A stretch of DNA of 64,000 nucleotides from NCBI RefSeq assembly GCF_000003815.2, contig NC_049997.1, positions 2,739,338 through 2,803,337 of the forward strand. Reading direction: 5' to 3'. This document shows, piece after piece, positions 1-12,198 of this stretch. The stretch is from Branchiostoma floridae. Taxonomy: Eukaryota; Chordata; Leptocardii; Amphioxiformes; Branchiostomatidae. A model generated the notes under the pieces. That model had not been told where the DNA came from. It worked only from the letters and a program-made list of their open reading frames with translations, and searched no databases. The position numbers and the translations under genes are program-made. Position 1 is the stretch's first letter. The number at the start of each line of letters is the position of its first letter.

Positions 1-943
1 TCCATGTTGGAAGTTCTAATATTACATTTTGCCGACTATAACGGACCACAAATAGAACTGACCTAATTTTACAACAGCTGTCGTAACAGCTTGTCCTAAA
101 ATATTCAACATTTAAATACATTAAGGACGTTATAGATATTTGTTTATTCAATGATGGCATACACAACCTTGTCTACATCATTGAAGTTTCTCTCGGTGCT
201 TAATTGCTTATTTTACTTTTACTCTAAGGTGCTTGAAAAGACCGAAATTTCCATGCCCCGACGCACGGTGTTTATAACCAGAATCCATGTAAAACGCAGA
301 GCTACATATACCAGAGCACGTGGTACCCCTAGATGTCAATCATTCCGGTTGCCACGGAAACAATCACCACGGTGACGTGCGTCGGCATGCCGTCACTCAC
401 CGGAGTTGCCATGGCGCCGGACTGTCTCCGAGTCAGCCATTTTTGTTTCGGTAGTCTTGGCAACGTTACTTGTCGTCAAGGCAACTATGGTAGGCTTCCA
501 GTCGTGATAAAAACACAACCTGATTCCGACTTTCTAGTCGTTATTGATGATGATTTAAGTCGTAAGGTGGAATAGGTGAGAAAATGGTCGTAATTCAGTA
601 GGGAATGTCCCATCTGACGACTGGCTTACGCCCCGTTTCCGACCCGCAGGAAAATTGGTCAGCCATTCACGACCCAAACACTGCTGTGGGCCAAACACGA
701 CCGACGACCCATTCACGCCTAATGTTTGACTGATCAACGACCTGCTCGAGCACTGTGTTCTTAGTTTCTTTTGCTAGCCGTTCTTTAAATTTTCGTTCTT
801 CATTTTCACAAAATTTGTGTCACGACAAGTTACCAGGACTGACAGAGAAATAGAATTTAGGTTAGGCAAAGTACCGCCCCCCTCCCCATCTTGTCCAGAC
901 TCTGACGTTTTTGAAGTAGCAACGTAAACTGACGGCTCCAGAA
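1..943. other. Upstream flank of TSG101, no gene recognised
   Basis: No ORF here resembles a known protein and the short open frames lack domain features. The last few hundred bases before the start codon at 944 must hold the promoter and 5' UTR of TSG101, but I see no clear TATA box or other motif to place them. Confidence 0.5.
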
Positions 944-991
944 ATGGCTACTGGGAACTATGAACAGTACCTGAAGACTTGTTTGGCTAAG
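944..991 (+). CDS. TSG101: TSG101 exon 1
   Basis: Sixteen codons from ATG (MATGNYEQYLKTCLAK), ending in phase 0 at AAG|GTATGT. It corresponds to the short helical N-terminus of the UEV domain. Confidence 0.93.
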
Positions 992-3900
992 GTATGTAAT
1001 TAAGACTTATATTATGATGATGGTGTTCAAAATAGTTGCCGACATAAATCACAATCATATTAAACATGGAGACTACACCCTAATAAATTGTCACATATAA
1101 TTTTTGTAAGATTTTAACCTGATGATACCTGATTATTCTATCGTTCTCTGTATGTCATATGTTGTTTGCTGTGTATGATGTGTCTTGCAAATTTATGATA
1201 ATTCTTCTGGTTTGAAGATTACACTACAACTACTAGAACTGCTACTTGGACTGTGACTCTAGATCTGTGATCTTTAACGTTACCTTTGCTATGTTCAATG
1301 TTGTCTTAGATTTTAAGGAGCTACATGTGTAACATGCATGACATGGGAATGCTCAATTCTATATCAATATAGATGGTATAACCACTGTTCGACATAACAC
1401 ACAAATCTTGGATACCTGTTTTGTTTATTCTCCTGTCCATGGGTGCCGCCATCTTGTGACTTGTGATGTCATGGTACTGCCATCTTTTAGCATCTCAGGA
1501 AATATGCAACCAGCAAAATCATTTGGCTTGATTCCAAATTTCTCATATTTGGCATTATCAAGGCACATGAAGATATCAATTAATACCCACAAATACCCTC
1601 CCGGCTCCCACCATCCAGTATCATACAAACTTTTCCCCAGATTTAACTTCTTTTGATAATTTGCTACTTGCATCTGATTTTTCAGACTGATTTCATTAAT
1701 CCTTTTCTTTTGTCTGTCCTGTCCTGCCCCTGTCCTCTCCTGTCTGCTGATCCCAGAACAAGGCTTTCAAGAAGGTGTTTCATACTCAATTATCCTCATT
1801 TCTATAGCACAGATGGATAAGTGTTCAGATTGGAATTACTTCTTTGGAACCAGGGTTTTCCACAGTGATGTATTGATCACAGTTTAACTCCCTGAATACT
1901 ACAATACAGAATAGCTAATGCATTCCGGAAAGTTTTGAATAATCCATCTAAATTTTCATTTGACTCAAGAAATGCTACCACATGCCTCTGTTGTTTGGCT
2001 TCTCTTGCATGTCAATGAAAACTTTGAAAACATTAGCATTTAACATTTATTACAGCTTGACATGTACAGAATGTACTAACTGTTCTTTCACCCCCTAAAT
2101 CTCTTTGACTTCGTTGAATGCAAATATAGATTCTGATCATGATGAAATCCCTGGACAACAAAAGTGGAATACAGTTTTATGTATGAAATAACCACATGTA
2201 ATTATGTTGTCTTCTTCGTTCAATCCACAGTACAAGAACAAGGATGTTACTAAGAGAGAAGTGCTCCAAGTCTTTACAAGTTATGGGGATCTAAAGCCTA
2301 ACCTGCAACCACACAGTAAGTTCTTTCCTCCCATTAAATAGAAGGTAACTTGTACATATAAAAAACATCTTGATGAATTTTAGGCATTTACAGACTATGA
2401 GTTTTGTGATCGTGAAGAAATGGGAGTAACAACATTCATAAAACTAATCATTAAAACTAAAAGAAAGATTGCTCATGTTCTGCCTATTAGTATTTAGTAC
2501 CATTACTATTTTTATTGAGAGTGGTGTCTTGAATAGAATAAAAATTAAAATCAAACATTCATTTAGTTGCACATTTTTCTTACTGTTTTCTTCTATCATG
2601 TCTCTTGTCTCTAGTTTTCAATGATGGCAGCAGAAAGGATCTTCTCACTCTGGAAGGAACCATTCCAGTCCAGTACAGGGGTGAGTTGTCCTGTGTTTCA
2701 TTGGTGAAGCCTGGCGCTGTGTACTGGTACACTGTCCATATTGGTACTGTACTGTTATAATTGCAGTGCATGTCCAAATACCAGAACTTTGGTGTACGGG
2801 TTGGCTCAGTCTGTATCTAAACTTGTATACCTGTATATCTGTTCTTGAACATGTACCTACTAAAATTTGTTCAGTAACACAGCTCTAGTGTGGCCAGCCC
2901 AATCTCAGTACCATGCAAGATGAAACTGCATCACTACATTTTTGTGCACATTCCTTCGAAAAGCATCAGGGTTACAGCAGTTTTTTTTGTTTGTTTGATG
3001 TTTTTGTTGCATGGTTTTGAGCAACCAAAATCCAATTACTGTTAAGTCTCAGGAGCTAAATGAAAACAACTACTCATGTATTACTGTAGATGCATTTAAG
3101 TTCGCAGGGATTTAATTTTGTGGTAGCGGGAAAATGGACTTTTTCGCGGTGGTTTTAATTTCGCGGTAGCTCTATGCACTGCAGTTTCTTACTGTTATGG
3201 AAAAATGTTCGCGGTGGTTTTAAATTCGCGGTGAAGCGGCCGCCAAAAAAACCTCGAACATTAATCCACCGCGAACATTTCTGCATTTACAGTATGTTAC
3301 TATTGGCAGCCATTAAAATAGCTTCTACAACCATGTGTGTAAAAGTTGACTGTGTTTTTCTTTTCAAACTGAAAGGTTCGACATACAACATCCCAGTGTG
3401 CATGTACCTGATGGAAACACACCCGTACAACCCACCCCTCTGCTATGTGCGACCCACGGCCACCATGGAGATCAAAACAGGCAAGCACGTGGACAGCAGT
3501 GGGAGGGTCTACCTGCCCTACCTACATGAGTGGAAACATGTAAGTGTCCACCATAGGTGGTAATGGATGACAGAACAGTCCATTCATAGTTATAGGGGTC
3601 AAAATTAGTGGGAACATGTAAGTGTCACAAATATTATGGTAATTGATGAAGGATCATGGTAATAGGGATGTTTCCAGCATGGAGATATGTTATAAGTCGC
3701 TCTTTTGTTTTATCATTAAAGGCCATCAGAGTTGTTAAACTATATCATGGAGGAATTAAACTGTTTGCCATCCTTAATTATTGTAGTAGTGAACAATGGA
3801 AGAAACATAATTACAGCTAAAGCTATCCTATCACTAAATCTATCATTTACAAAACAGTTAAACATGAAAGGTATGCTATCACTTGATCTATTGTTAACAT

Positions 3901-6900
3901 CTATTCTTAAAACAAGTCTATACGAGTCTTTGTTGTACAATGTTGTTCAAGGATATCACACTACTACTAGTATATACAGCAATTGAAACAATATTTACCG
4001 TATGTCAACCATCCCCAGGGCAAGTCTGACCTGATAGGTCTGATCGAGGTGATGAGGATCGTGTTTGGAGAGGAGCCTCCCGTGTTCGCTAAGTCAGCTG
4101 CCTCCCACAGCCAGCCAGCCGCTCACCAACCCTACCCCATGGCAGGGGGCCAAACACCCTACCCTGTGGGACCCCCTGGAGGTAAGGCACAATCAGGACC
4201 CAATCATCTTGAGACTTTAATATACAAGTCAAGTCAAGTTTATTGCGCAACGATTGTAACTGGTACAATGTATGGCAAACTGCAAACTATCTACAACAGT
4301 ATACTAATCTAACATAACAGAAAAAATATTGCGACATAGTGTATTTCACATTGTTAGAACATTTAGTCTACTTCTCTTTTGCATATCATTATATATATAT
4401 ATTGGCCTAGGTGGACAGATATGGAGTCGGGACATGATAAAAGTACATTGAATAATTCTCTATATGTTTTCGGTAATGTTGTTCTGTTGTTACATATGGT
4501 CAATAACTTTTTCCTTTCTTCATTATAATAAAGGCATATCATCAGGAAATGATATTTTTCTTCAATACTGTCTTTGCATATGGAACACATTCTCTTTTCA
4601 GCTGGTACATTTTTGTGGCGACCCTTTTCAATTTCTAAACAATGTGCTCCAGTCCTTAGTTTTGTTATACATCATGCACTCAACCACTCAGTCCCATAGT
4701 TGGTACTAAATACTGTAGCAGTGGCGGCGGCACCGGGGGGGGCAGGGGGGGCGGCTGCCCCCCCGGAAAATATGTTGGGGGGCGTCGCCCCCCCAAAAAA
4801 TCAAGCTGAAACCTTGTGTATTTTTTTGATGATGGAAATTTCATAAAATCAAGCTAGTCTAACAGCATAGTTTACCCCTGAAAATGCAAGAAATGCCGAT
4901 TTCAAAATTTCGCCAGACCTCCCTTGTGACCACTGCGTCTTCGACACAGGACAATATGTTGCGGGAGCGTTGCTCTGAAAAATCTTTTAAACCAATAGAA
5001 ATTGTACTATCGTACTTAGCTTAGTTTACAAGCAGAATGTGCCACTGAAATTCAGGAAATGACGTTTCAGACGGTCAAGATTTTAAATTTTTCTCCGGAC
5101 CTCCCTAGCGATAACTTACGCCTCCGGCGCTCACAACGACATGGTGAAAATTTGTGCGTGGTAGCTTAGGTCATCGCCCTCAAACATCTTTTTCTTTGAC
5201 AAAAATGGCATAAGATTTAGCATAGTCTGCAAGCAAAACTTGTCCCTCAAAATACAGAAAATGTCGTTTCAGAGGGTGCAGATTTCGAAATTTCCAAAGA
5301 CCAACCTTGCAACAGCTCGCACCTTCGGCACTCGAAATCGTGAAAATATTTTGTGGGCATCGCCCTCGCTAAAACCACGTGTCTTTCTAACAGAATTGCC
5401 ATCAAACTTAGCTTAGTCTGGCAGCAAAATTTGCCCGTCAAAACGCATGAAATGCCGTTTTAGAGGGTCTAGATTTCAAATTTTGAATATCCTTTTGAAT
5501 ATCGTATCCTTCGGCGCTACGTAAGCGTGTGCCGCAAAATTCTATCAGTAAAAGTTCGCCCCCCCGGACGAAATTTCCTGCCGCCGCCTCTGTGTAGCTA
5601 CATGTACTAGTAGTTGTAGAAGGGGCAGTCTGTCTGTCCACAGTTAAAGGTTCTAGCCGTCATTAGCAAGAATGTTTTCTAATGTTTGCTTTAGAAGATT
5701 AGGTTTACACTTCTTTCTTGTTTCATCTTTCATTTTGGTAGTTAAGTTGTTGTTTTATGTTCAACTATGTACACATACATGTACTGTTGCATATCAGGCC
5801 AAAATGTTCCAATTCATAAAATGATTTGTGTCTGTCTTTCCCTCTCTTTTTCTTTTGAAAATGGCTTGATATGTACTCTGTAACCTCAACTTACAATCTT
5901 TATGATGCCTCAAAATTACACCAATGTTAACACAACGTAACTGCAATGGATCATTGTGCTGATTATTTACTTTAACATTTGTCTTGAACATGATGATAAT
6001 GTGATGGTTTCTGATGATACATGCTTGTAACACAAAGCTGACAGCTACTATAACTACTACCCTTCACCAGGGGGCTACCCTTCCATGCCTATGCCTTCTA
6101 TGCCTGGTGGTGCCACCAGTACCCCTTACCCGTCCTACCCACCAAGCACTGGGGGATACCAGCCACCGAGTACGGGATATCCCGCCGGGCCGTCGTCGTA
6201 TCCAGCGTCAACGTCCGCAGGGTATCCGGGGCAACAACAGTTCAGTGGCCAGCCGGGATATCAGTCATACCCGCCACAACCCTACCAGGCAGCCACGTCT
6301 GCAACACCAGTCGGTAAGTCTGCCGTTTCCCTGTTCAAGGCAATGCTGCACCCAGGGATAAACAAGCCCACTAGCCCTATTGTCCAGGGTAAGTGAAAGT
6401 GCTGTTCGGGCAAGTGCGTGTCCTACCCCACTTGTCCGATCGGGCAAGTAAGATTTTCCATTGATTTTAGTGCAATTTTGATATACTTGTTACTTTTTAC
6501 AGTCATGACATCAAGCAATTGTCTACAGAGAATTCCATTGCTGGAAGTGAAAATGCATATACTAGTAACAGTGACATTTGAATTTTGGGCAAGTGAAAAA
6601 TTGGTTCGGGCAAGTACATTTTTTATGAGCTTGCCCGATAGGACAAGTGGATTTTAGAAAACTTGTTCAACCCTGCTGCACCCTGAACACCCACTACATG
6701 ACCTGGTGCCCGCCCAGAGACTGTCAGCTACTTGAAGAACACTAAGAAACAGTCAGAACATCTCAGTGCCATTTGCCAGAACGAAAAGACTGATTCAGAA
6801 GCAGTCTTTCGTGCACTGTGCCCTCAGACTGTATAACAATTCTGCATAGCACATAGCGTGTATGTTTAACGTTTCGACTATGACTGTTGTAGTAAAATTA

Positions 6901-9900
6901 TTGTACATATTGTACCCAATTCAGGGAGTCTTGTATAGCTCCCCCTGCCTATGTACTTTTGAGGAATGATAATAGATAAATGTGAAGTCAAAGTCACATC
7001 TACAATGTAAACTCAAGGGTTATTGCTGAGTGGCTAGGCTAGCAGACATGAGATCTAGAGGTCACTGGTTTAAATCCATGGATTCCCAGCTAAAAGTTGT
7101 GTCCATGGAAAAGGCACTTTACCTGAATTTTCTCACTCCATCCAGGTGTAGAAATACAATGTACCTGACTTCAGTTGTGGAGGTAAAAGGCAGTGGAATG
7201 ATGGACTTTCAATGCCTTGCCCTAGATACAATAGTTAACTACCTACTGTCCCTACAGCCTCAAAAAGACTATGGGACTACCCTTAAAATTGCCTTTTTAA
7301 AAGGGGTATCCCCAGTACCTATCACAACCAGTTGAGCTTCTAACTTCTCTCTGCTAAGTCCACAGGCAGGGTTTCTATCGCTGGACTGCACATGCTTCTT
7401 TAAAAACTTAGATATGAAAAACAAAAGTAGCAGGAACACTTAATTTTCAAAACTTTGATGAGATGGGAGTTTCTATACAAATGAATTAGATATGAACATT
7501 TGATTTTTGTTTTTGACTATTAGCCAGCTCAGAGCGTCCTCCTCTTGAAAGTCGGGCCTCGATCTCAGAAGACACAATTCGAGCCTCGCTGCTGTCCGCT
7601 GTCAACGATAAACTGCGCCGAAGGATGAGGGAAACGTTTCAACAGGCACAGGTGATTACTTACTTACTTATCCTCTTCAACCCATGTGGGATATAAGGCC
7701 GTGATAAGTTTCCTCCACTGGGGTCTGTTCTGTGCTAGGGGCTGAGCAGCATCCCAGGGGATCCCAATGGCCGCTAGGTCTTTAGCCACAGTACGTCTCC
7801 ATGTGGTTTTAGGATGTCCCTCTTTCCTCTTCCCCTCAGGGGCCCAGTGTAGAGCAACTTTGGGGATACGGTCATCCGACATCCGCAGAACATGGCCCAG
7901 CCATTTTAGTCTTCTGATTGCTCACAAGTGATTACTCATGAAGAAATATAGTCATCCTCGGACAAGGATATTTATGGCCTCCTTCGGTCAATATTGACCA
8001 TGGTAAAATCCTACTTGATATAAGCCCTACAGCGAAGACTGTGGCTAAACGGTCTGATACGAGAATGGCAGTCTCTGCCACAGGGCACATCTGTAAGCTG
8101 ACTTAATCTGTTGCAGAGTTCTTTTTGAGGATCTGCTTACTAAAGATATTACAATATACCAGGGCTCTAGCCAGCTCGAATATTTTTTTCCGTCAGCCAA
8201 TTCCCATCGTCGCGAAAACACTATTCCAGGAGTTAGAGAGACTGAACTGAGACCTTGAAAAACGGGTTTTAATGAAATTATCGTATGCAAAAGGGCACCG
8301 ACACACATTGTCAACAATCATAACAATAGCAAAACAAACAGTGTGTGGCTTTTACGGCCGTGGACAGCGTCCCCAAGCAGCCTATAAATAAAAGTCAGAT
8401 TTTTGTCCGTCAAGGTTGACGGATTGGTTTTAAAAATTTTTCCGTCAAACACAGCAAATTTCTGTCAATTGACGGAAAAACGAACACTGGCTAGAGCCCT
8501 GCAATATACATATTCTAAGTCACTGTAAGTTTGTTAGCATTATATTTAGAAAGAACAACTTACTCCTTCACTTCAAGAGATGCTCCCCATCAAAACAAAC
8601 CCCTTTACCTTCCACTTACTCTCTCAACTCAGCCACATCTAAATTAGTCGGAATGCCAGCTTTAAAAAAAAAAAGTTCCTTTTTATTTCATGTCACCCCA
8701 TCTCTTAGCGCGAGATTGGGATGTCAAAAATTCACCAACCATATACTGGTTGATAGTTTCACCCGATTCTGTTATCATTAGCATTTTGACACTTGTTTGC
8801 ATGTCTTCCTTATATATATATGAATTTACAGCAGCTGTGGGTATAAAGTTCTTGTTGGAAGTAAATTGACCAAGTAACACTCAATCTTAACTTGGTTTTA
8901 TGCATTACTGGTGAGAATTGAGGGCTGCACATGTATTTTATTCTTAAATGCGAATAGTATTTGAATTTGCCCAAGAATTGAAGATTTTGTGTCTAAGTGC
9001 ATAAATTATGTTAATGAGGTGGAGTAGGCCCAACTCTTTTTGAATCAATGTTAGTTTTAGCCTATCTAAATCAAGTTTCTAACAGCCCTTCCAAAGGAGG
9101 CCCAATAAGTAGGATCTGCGCAAGGATATGGGTTGTAGAAAGTGAAGTAATTCATCTTCATTTTTCATCCCGGCTGATTCAATGAACTAGAGACAAAGTT
9201 TTTCCTGAAGCACCATTTATCAGTCATAGTTTTCACCAAGACAGTCCGTGCAAGGCCAGTGTCTCTTTCAATTTATGTGGTTAAAGTAGTGTGTGGTAGT
9301 CCATGTCTTACGTTTTCCCTCAGGTATCTACTGAATTAGTTGCCTTTCAGGTCCATCACTGCGCACAATATGCCTTGCCAGGGCTTGTCGACATTGTTGC
9401 ACCACTGTTAAAATTTGTGGAAGAGAACCTGTTTCTACTGATAGCAAAGTTCATCATCATCATCATTGTGGGCGGGTTGCCTGGACCAAGTCCACCCTCT
9501 CCTTCCAAACTTCTCTGTCCACCATAGCAAAGTTAGTCAGTTGAAATAATGGTTTACACAATATATATACAAGGTGGTATGCTGAAAAAGTGCACAAAAT
9601 GCCAAATACTTTAGATTGATGAAGAATCCTTATTTTACACCCCAGGCTGAGATGGATGCCCTGAAAAGGACGGAGGATGATCTGAAGAAGGGACAGAGAC
9701 AGCTGGATGAGATGATACAGAAACTGGACACTGAATGTGTGAGTTCTCTCTCTTCTTCTTTTTCTTTCTTTTGAGGCTACCAACTTCAACCTGCTTAAAA
9801 CACAGAATGCATGGATGGTGTATCTTGGTCAATGGGGCAACACACTTCCAAGAAACTAAGGCTTAGGCCCAAAATCAATTGTCACCCAAAACACAGTATT

Positions 9901-11968
9901 ATTTGATATTAATCACATAAGCTTTCCACCCATGTTAGTATTGAACGCCATTTTGTAGATAATTTTAAGAAATGTGAACTGAAACCCCGACCCACAAAAC
10001 CCATTCGTCACTTTTTTTCTACCTTGGTCCCCAGTCAAGGAAGATCTAGAGTTGGTGTGTGAACTGTACTTAGTAATTGTTTGCATTTTATTACCAAGTA
10101 TACCCATGTTTGACGTCTTTGTTTTCAGGTTGAAGTAGACAAGAATGTGCAGTTATTGAAACAGAAGGATGAAGAGATAAAGGAAGTCATCACTAAGATG
10201 GAGAGTCAGTCTGACAGTGTGGACATAGACGAAGCTGTGGTCACCACAGCACCCCTCTACAAACAGTGAGTACACTACATCGAAAATACATGGTTGTGGT
10301 TACCGTAGCAGAACACAGTTTTCAGCCTATGGGTATTCCTATGGTTAATGACCACAAGGTGACATTGACGCACTGCCAGATAAAATTATAGAAGTGTACA
10401 TCTCCGAACCACGACAAACAAAGATAGTCAAGTCGCTGTCTTTCACATTACAGTGTTTAAACATGCTTCAAGATTTTGTGCGTACTACTTTTTTTTGCCC
10501 CTATACGTCATTGACTCTGGGGGTCACGTAGAAATACTGTACCCTGTGGCCTGTACTGCTTTAACAAATGTGAACTTGAATAGATGTTTATTGCAAGAGA
10601 ATTTGGAAGTATTCTTCCAAAGTGTTTGTCTTATGATCATTAAAGTAAACAATTTTACATGCTTTTGCAATGGGTATCGTAAGAGTGACGCCAAAAAGCA
10701 GTTACTCAAGCAACTGAATGTGATTTTGGAAATAGTCAGATGTTTCAGATAGTATGCACTATCTTTTGTCAGTGACACTGTTACATTGTGTAAGTGAAAC
10801 TTCAGGAATTGTAGCTCAGAACACTTCCATTCCTCCCCTACCAGGCTGGTGAACTTGTTTGCTGAGGAGAATGCCATTGAGGACACCATCTACTACCTGG
10901 GAGAGGCCCTCAGGAAGGGGGTCATCGACCTGGAGGTCTTTCTGAAGGTACACTTTACTAGACTGTGATCATGAGATTGAGGATCACTTTATTATGTATT
11001 GTTCAGGATATTAACACTTAAAGCTGTTCATCTTTCTTTCCATGTGCACCTGCTCGAAAGACTTTGTTATGTTTTGATCGCTAGATAAATTCAAATTCAA
11101 CTACATCATTAGAGGTGATAACATGAACATGTATACCACAATGTTAGGACTAGCAATTTAAGAATTAATGTGTTTTTGATTGAGATCCTGGAGAAATAAG
11201 AGATTTTGCAGAGTGCAATCTTCTGGGAGTCAGAAATTCTGCATTTCATATGTACCTGCAAGGAGATTGATGCCAGTACTTACTACAATGCTTCATCAAA
11301 AGCCATTCTACCTTGAAGCAAGGACGTCTCATATAACGTCCTTGCTTTAAGCAGTTAGCACAAAGTATGGAGTAAAAACTACAGCACTACCAAAAATGAT
11401 TTTTTCTTATTTTGCTTACCCCATGGACAATTCTTGTATGAAGACAAATATTCTTGCAGGAAGAAAATGTAGAATGAAATTCAAGCAAAACGAGAAACTA
11501 AAAAAATTTTTTTAGACAGTTAAGCAAAATCTTCTTACTTTTTCTTATAGTGCAAGAAAAAAAGGCTACAAATTCTTGTTTTTTTCTAACCAGATTGAAC
11601 TCTTAAGAAATACAAGAATTTTTTTCTTCCTGGAAGATAAATTTTCTGTGAGGAAGCAAAACAAGATAAACAAGAAAAAGCATTTTTGGAAATACATTGT
11701 AGAAAACAAATTTCATTTTTTCTCAAAAACTTAACAAGCATATTTTTCTAAGATTTCTTAGGGACGTTATATTTTTCTTCCTGGAAGATAAATTTTCTGT
11801 ATGTAAGCAAAACAAGATAAACAAGAAAAAGCATTTTTGGTAGTGAGAGGACTGTTTTATTCATTGTTCCAGCACGTTCGCGAGCTGTCCAGAAAGCAGT
11901 ACATGTGCAGAGCACTCATCCAGAAGGCACGGAAGACAGCAGGACTGGGGGAAGTAGTCGGACACTGA
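944..11968 (+). CDS. TSG101: TSG101, ESCRT-I subunit (11 exons)
   Basis: Exons: 944-991, 2231-2315, 2615-2680, 3376-3539, 4019-4181, 6038-6313, 7524-7651, 9646-9738, 10129-10265, 10845-10947, 11873-11968; total 1359 nt, 452 residues plus TGA, all phases consistent. The protein is a cytosolic ESCRT-I component that recognises ubiquitinated cargo and P(S/T)AP motifs for multivesicular body sorting. Residues about 1-141 form the UEV domain, with the conserved blocks FNDGS, YNIP, PYNPP and YLPYLHEWKH. As in other TSG101 proteins, Tyr (in GRVYLPYL) stands where active E2 enzymes carry the catalytic Cys. Residues about 145-265 are a Pro/Tyr-rich linker; about 290-385 a coiled coil starting near SEDTIRASL; 388-452 the steadiness box (FAEENAIEDTIYYLGEAL, QKARKTAGL). 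It is longer than human TSG101 (390 aa) mainly through the linker exon. The start is the first ATG giving the family N-terminus. Confidence 0.96.
2231..2315 (+). CDS. TSG101: TSG101 exon 2
   Basis: UEV helix and loop, reading YKNKDVTKREVLQVF then YGDLKP. Acceptor CCACAG|TAC, donor ACA|GTAAGT, ending in phase 1. Confidence 0.95.
2615..2680 (+). CDS. TSG101: TSG101 exon 3
   Basis: UEV strands FNDGSRKDLLTLEGTIPVQY. Acceptor TCTCTAG, donor G|GTGAGT, phase 1. Confidence 0.95.
3083..3292. mobile_element. Palindromic TA-TSD MITE, copy 1
   Basis: Intron 3 of TSG101 holds an inverted-repeat element starting CTGTAGATGCATTTAAG and ending GCGAACATTTCTGCATTTACAG, rich in the CGCGGT word and flanked by TA on both sides. 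Further copies lie at 14010-14208 and 25209-25419. No coding capacity. Confidence 0.85.
3376..3539 (+). CDS. TSG101: TSG101 exon 4
   Basis: UEV core: YNIPVCMYLMETHPYNPPL, KTGKHVDSSGRVYLPYL, HEWKH. It carries the Tyr that replaces the E2 catalytic Cys. Donor CAT|GTAAGT, phase 0. Confidence 0.96.
4019..4181 (+). CDS. TSG101: TSG101 exon 5
   Basis: End of the UEV domain (SDLIGLIEVMRIVFGEEPPV) and start of the Pro-rich linker (HQPYPMAGGQTPYP). Acceptor CCCCAG|GGC; donor G|GTAAGG, phase 1. Confidence 0.93.
4205..4650 (-). mobile_element. LINE 3' end fragment with RT C-terminus
   Basis: On the minus strand a decayed reading frame (MCSICKDSIEEKYHFLMIC) matches the Cys/His tail seen at the C-terminus of many non-LTR reverse transcriptases. 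The outer end carries a TTTATTGCGCAAC-type motif that recurs at 21850, 38745, 45840, 48660 and 48885. It is a 5'-truncated copy in TSG101 intron 5. Confidence 0.7.
4722..5600. mobile_element. Repeat with GC-rich TIR-like ends and internal ~190-bp units
   Basis: The ends are inverted versions of a GGCGGCGGCA / TGCCGCCGCC motif next to G- or C-runs. Inside are four diverged tandem units, each with a GAAATGNCGTTT core (near 4886, 5055, 5257, 5447) followed by a CTTCGGCGCT-like stretch. No coding potential. Confidence 0.6.
6038..6313 (+). CDS. TSG101: TSG101 exon 6, Pro/Tyr-rich linker
   Basis: Low-complexity linker (YYNYYPSPGGYPSMPMPSMP). The acceptor ACACAAAG|CT is weak but keeps phase with exon 5 (G|CT); a fallback acceptor at 6070 would also keep frame. 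Donor TCG|GTAAGT, phase 1. Confidence 0.85.
6395..6970 (+). mobile_element. Decayed repeats including a LINE RT tail
   Basis: 6395-6660 contains repeated CGGGCAAGT words in both orientations, suggesting a degraded TIR element. About 6740-6850 reads in one frame as FARTKRLIQKQSFVHCALRL, the SF-x-x-A-x-R-x-(W/Y)N pattern at the C-terminus of CR1/jockey-type RT ORFs, followed by AT-rich 3' UTR. Confidence 0.5.
7015..7180 (+). mobile_element. tRNA-derived SINE fragment
   Basis: A tRNA-like head with a degenerate A box (GAGTGGCTAGGCTAGC) and B box (GGTTTAAATCC) is followed by the AAAGGCACTTTACC block shared with the SINEs near 42.3, 46.4 and 57.0 kb. Confidence 0.6.
7524..7651 (+). CDS. TSG101: TSG101 exon 7
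   Basis: Start of the coiled-coil region: SISEDTIRASLLSAVNDKLR. Acceptor TTAG|CC, donor CAG|GTGATT, phase 0. Confidence 0.95.
7655..7925 (-). mobile_element. LINE RT C-terminal tail fragment
   Basis: The minus strand reads MSDDRIPKVALHWAPEGKR, then GHPKTTWRRTVAKDL and QWRKLITALYPTW. This is the well-known RP-x-TWRR tail of non-LTR endonuclease/RT ORFs. It starts just inside TSG101 intron 7. Confidence 0.8.
8160..8501. mobile_element. hAT-type MITE with 8-bp TSD
   Basis: Terminal inverted repeats CAGGGCTCTAGCCAG, flanked by an exact 8-bp duplication CAATATAC at 8152-8159 and 8502-8509. The length and TSD fit a non-autonomous hAT element. Confidence 0.88.
9460..9530 (-). mobile_element. LINE 3' tip with (GAT)n tail
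   Basis: The minus strand reads MVDREVWKERVDLVQATRPQ then stop, next to a (GAT)n run. The same tip occurs on the + strand at 20606-20690. Terminal fragment only. Confidence 0.65.
9646..9738 (+). CDS. TSG101: TSG101 exon 8
   Basis: Coiled coil: AEMDALKRTEEDLKKGQRQL. Acceptor CCCCAG, donor TGT|GTGAGT, phase 0-0. Confidence 0.95.
10129..10265 (+). CDS. TSG101: TSG101 exon 9
   Basis: Coiled-coil end and the TAPLYKQ segment, here VTTAPLYKQ. Acceptor GTTTTCAG, donor CA|GTGAGT, phase 2. Confidence 0.95.
10845..10947 (+). CDS. TSG101: TSG101 exon 10
   Basis: Steadiness box: LFAEENAIEDTIYYLGEALR. Acceptor CTACCAG, donor AAG|GTACAC, phase 0. Confidence 0.95.
11386..11850. mobile_element. Palindromic MITE abutting TSG101 exon 11
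   Basis: Long inverted ends of the type CACTACCAAAAATG face each other across about 460 bp. A 65-bp internal segment (TCTTCCTGGAAGATAAATTT) is duplicated at 11627 and 11774. The right end stops about 23 bp before the exon 11 acceptor, leaving a bare polypyrimidine tract. A small hairpin (AAGCAAGGACGT) precedes it at about 11318-11350. Confidence 0.75.
11873..11968 (+). CDS. TSG101: TSG101 exon 11 with stop
   Basis: C-terminal helix: HVRELSRKQYMCRALIQKAR then KTAGLGEVVGH and TGA. Acceptor TTCCAG. Confidence 0.95.
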   Translation, partial: HVRELSRKQYMCRALIQKARKTAGLGEVVGH

Positions 11969-12192
11969 GGCACACTCCGGTTCTTAGAATTTATTTCGTT
12001 CTTCAAGTAACCAAAATTCATAATATAGAAAGGAGTAATTGTACCGTTCTGTTGGTTTAAGTTGTAAATGAACCAGTATCTATCATGTTCATGCTAACAA
12101 ATTTCAGTAATAAGTTAAGATTTGTAATAAGAAAAGCATTATCATTCAGTCCCGCTTTGTTCTGTTCTATTCAGTCATATGCTCAGTTTGTA

Positions 12193-12198
12193 AATAAA
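12193..12198 (+). terminator. TSG101: Poly(A) signal of TSG101
   Basis: AATAAA lies 225 nt after the stop codon in AT-rich 3' UTR. This is the first canonical signal downstream. Confidence 0.6.

Noticed and set aside
3174-3563. Single 129-codon protein on the + strand
   Set aside because: Its first half is MITE sequence; only 3376-3539 is real, as TSG101 exon 4.
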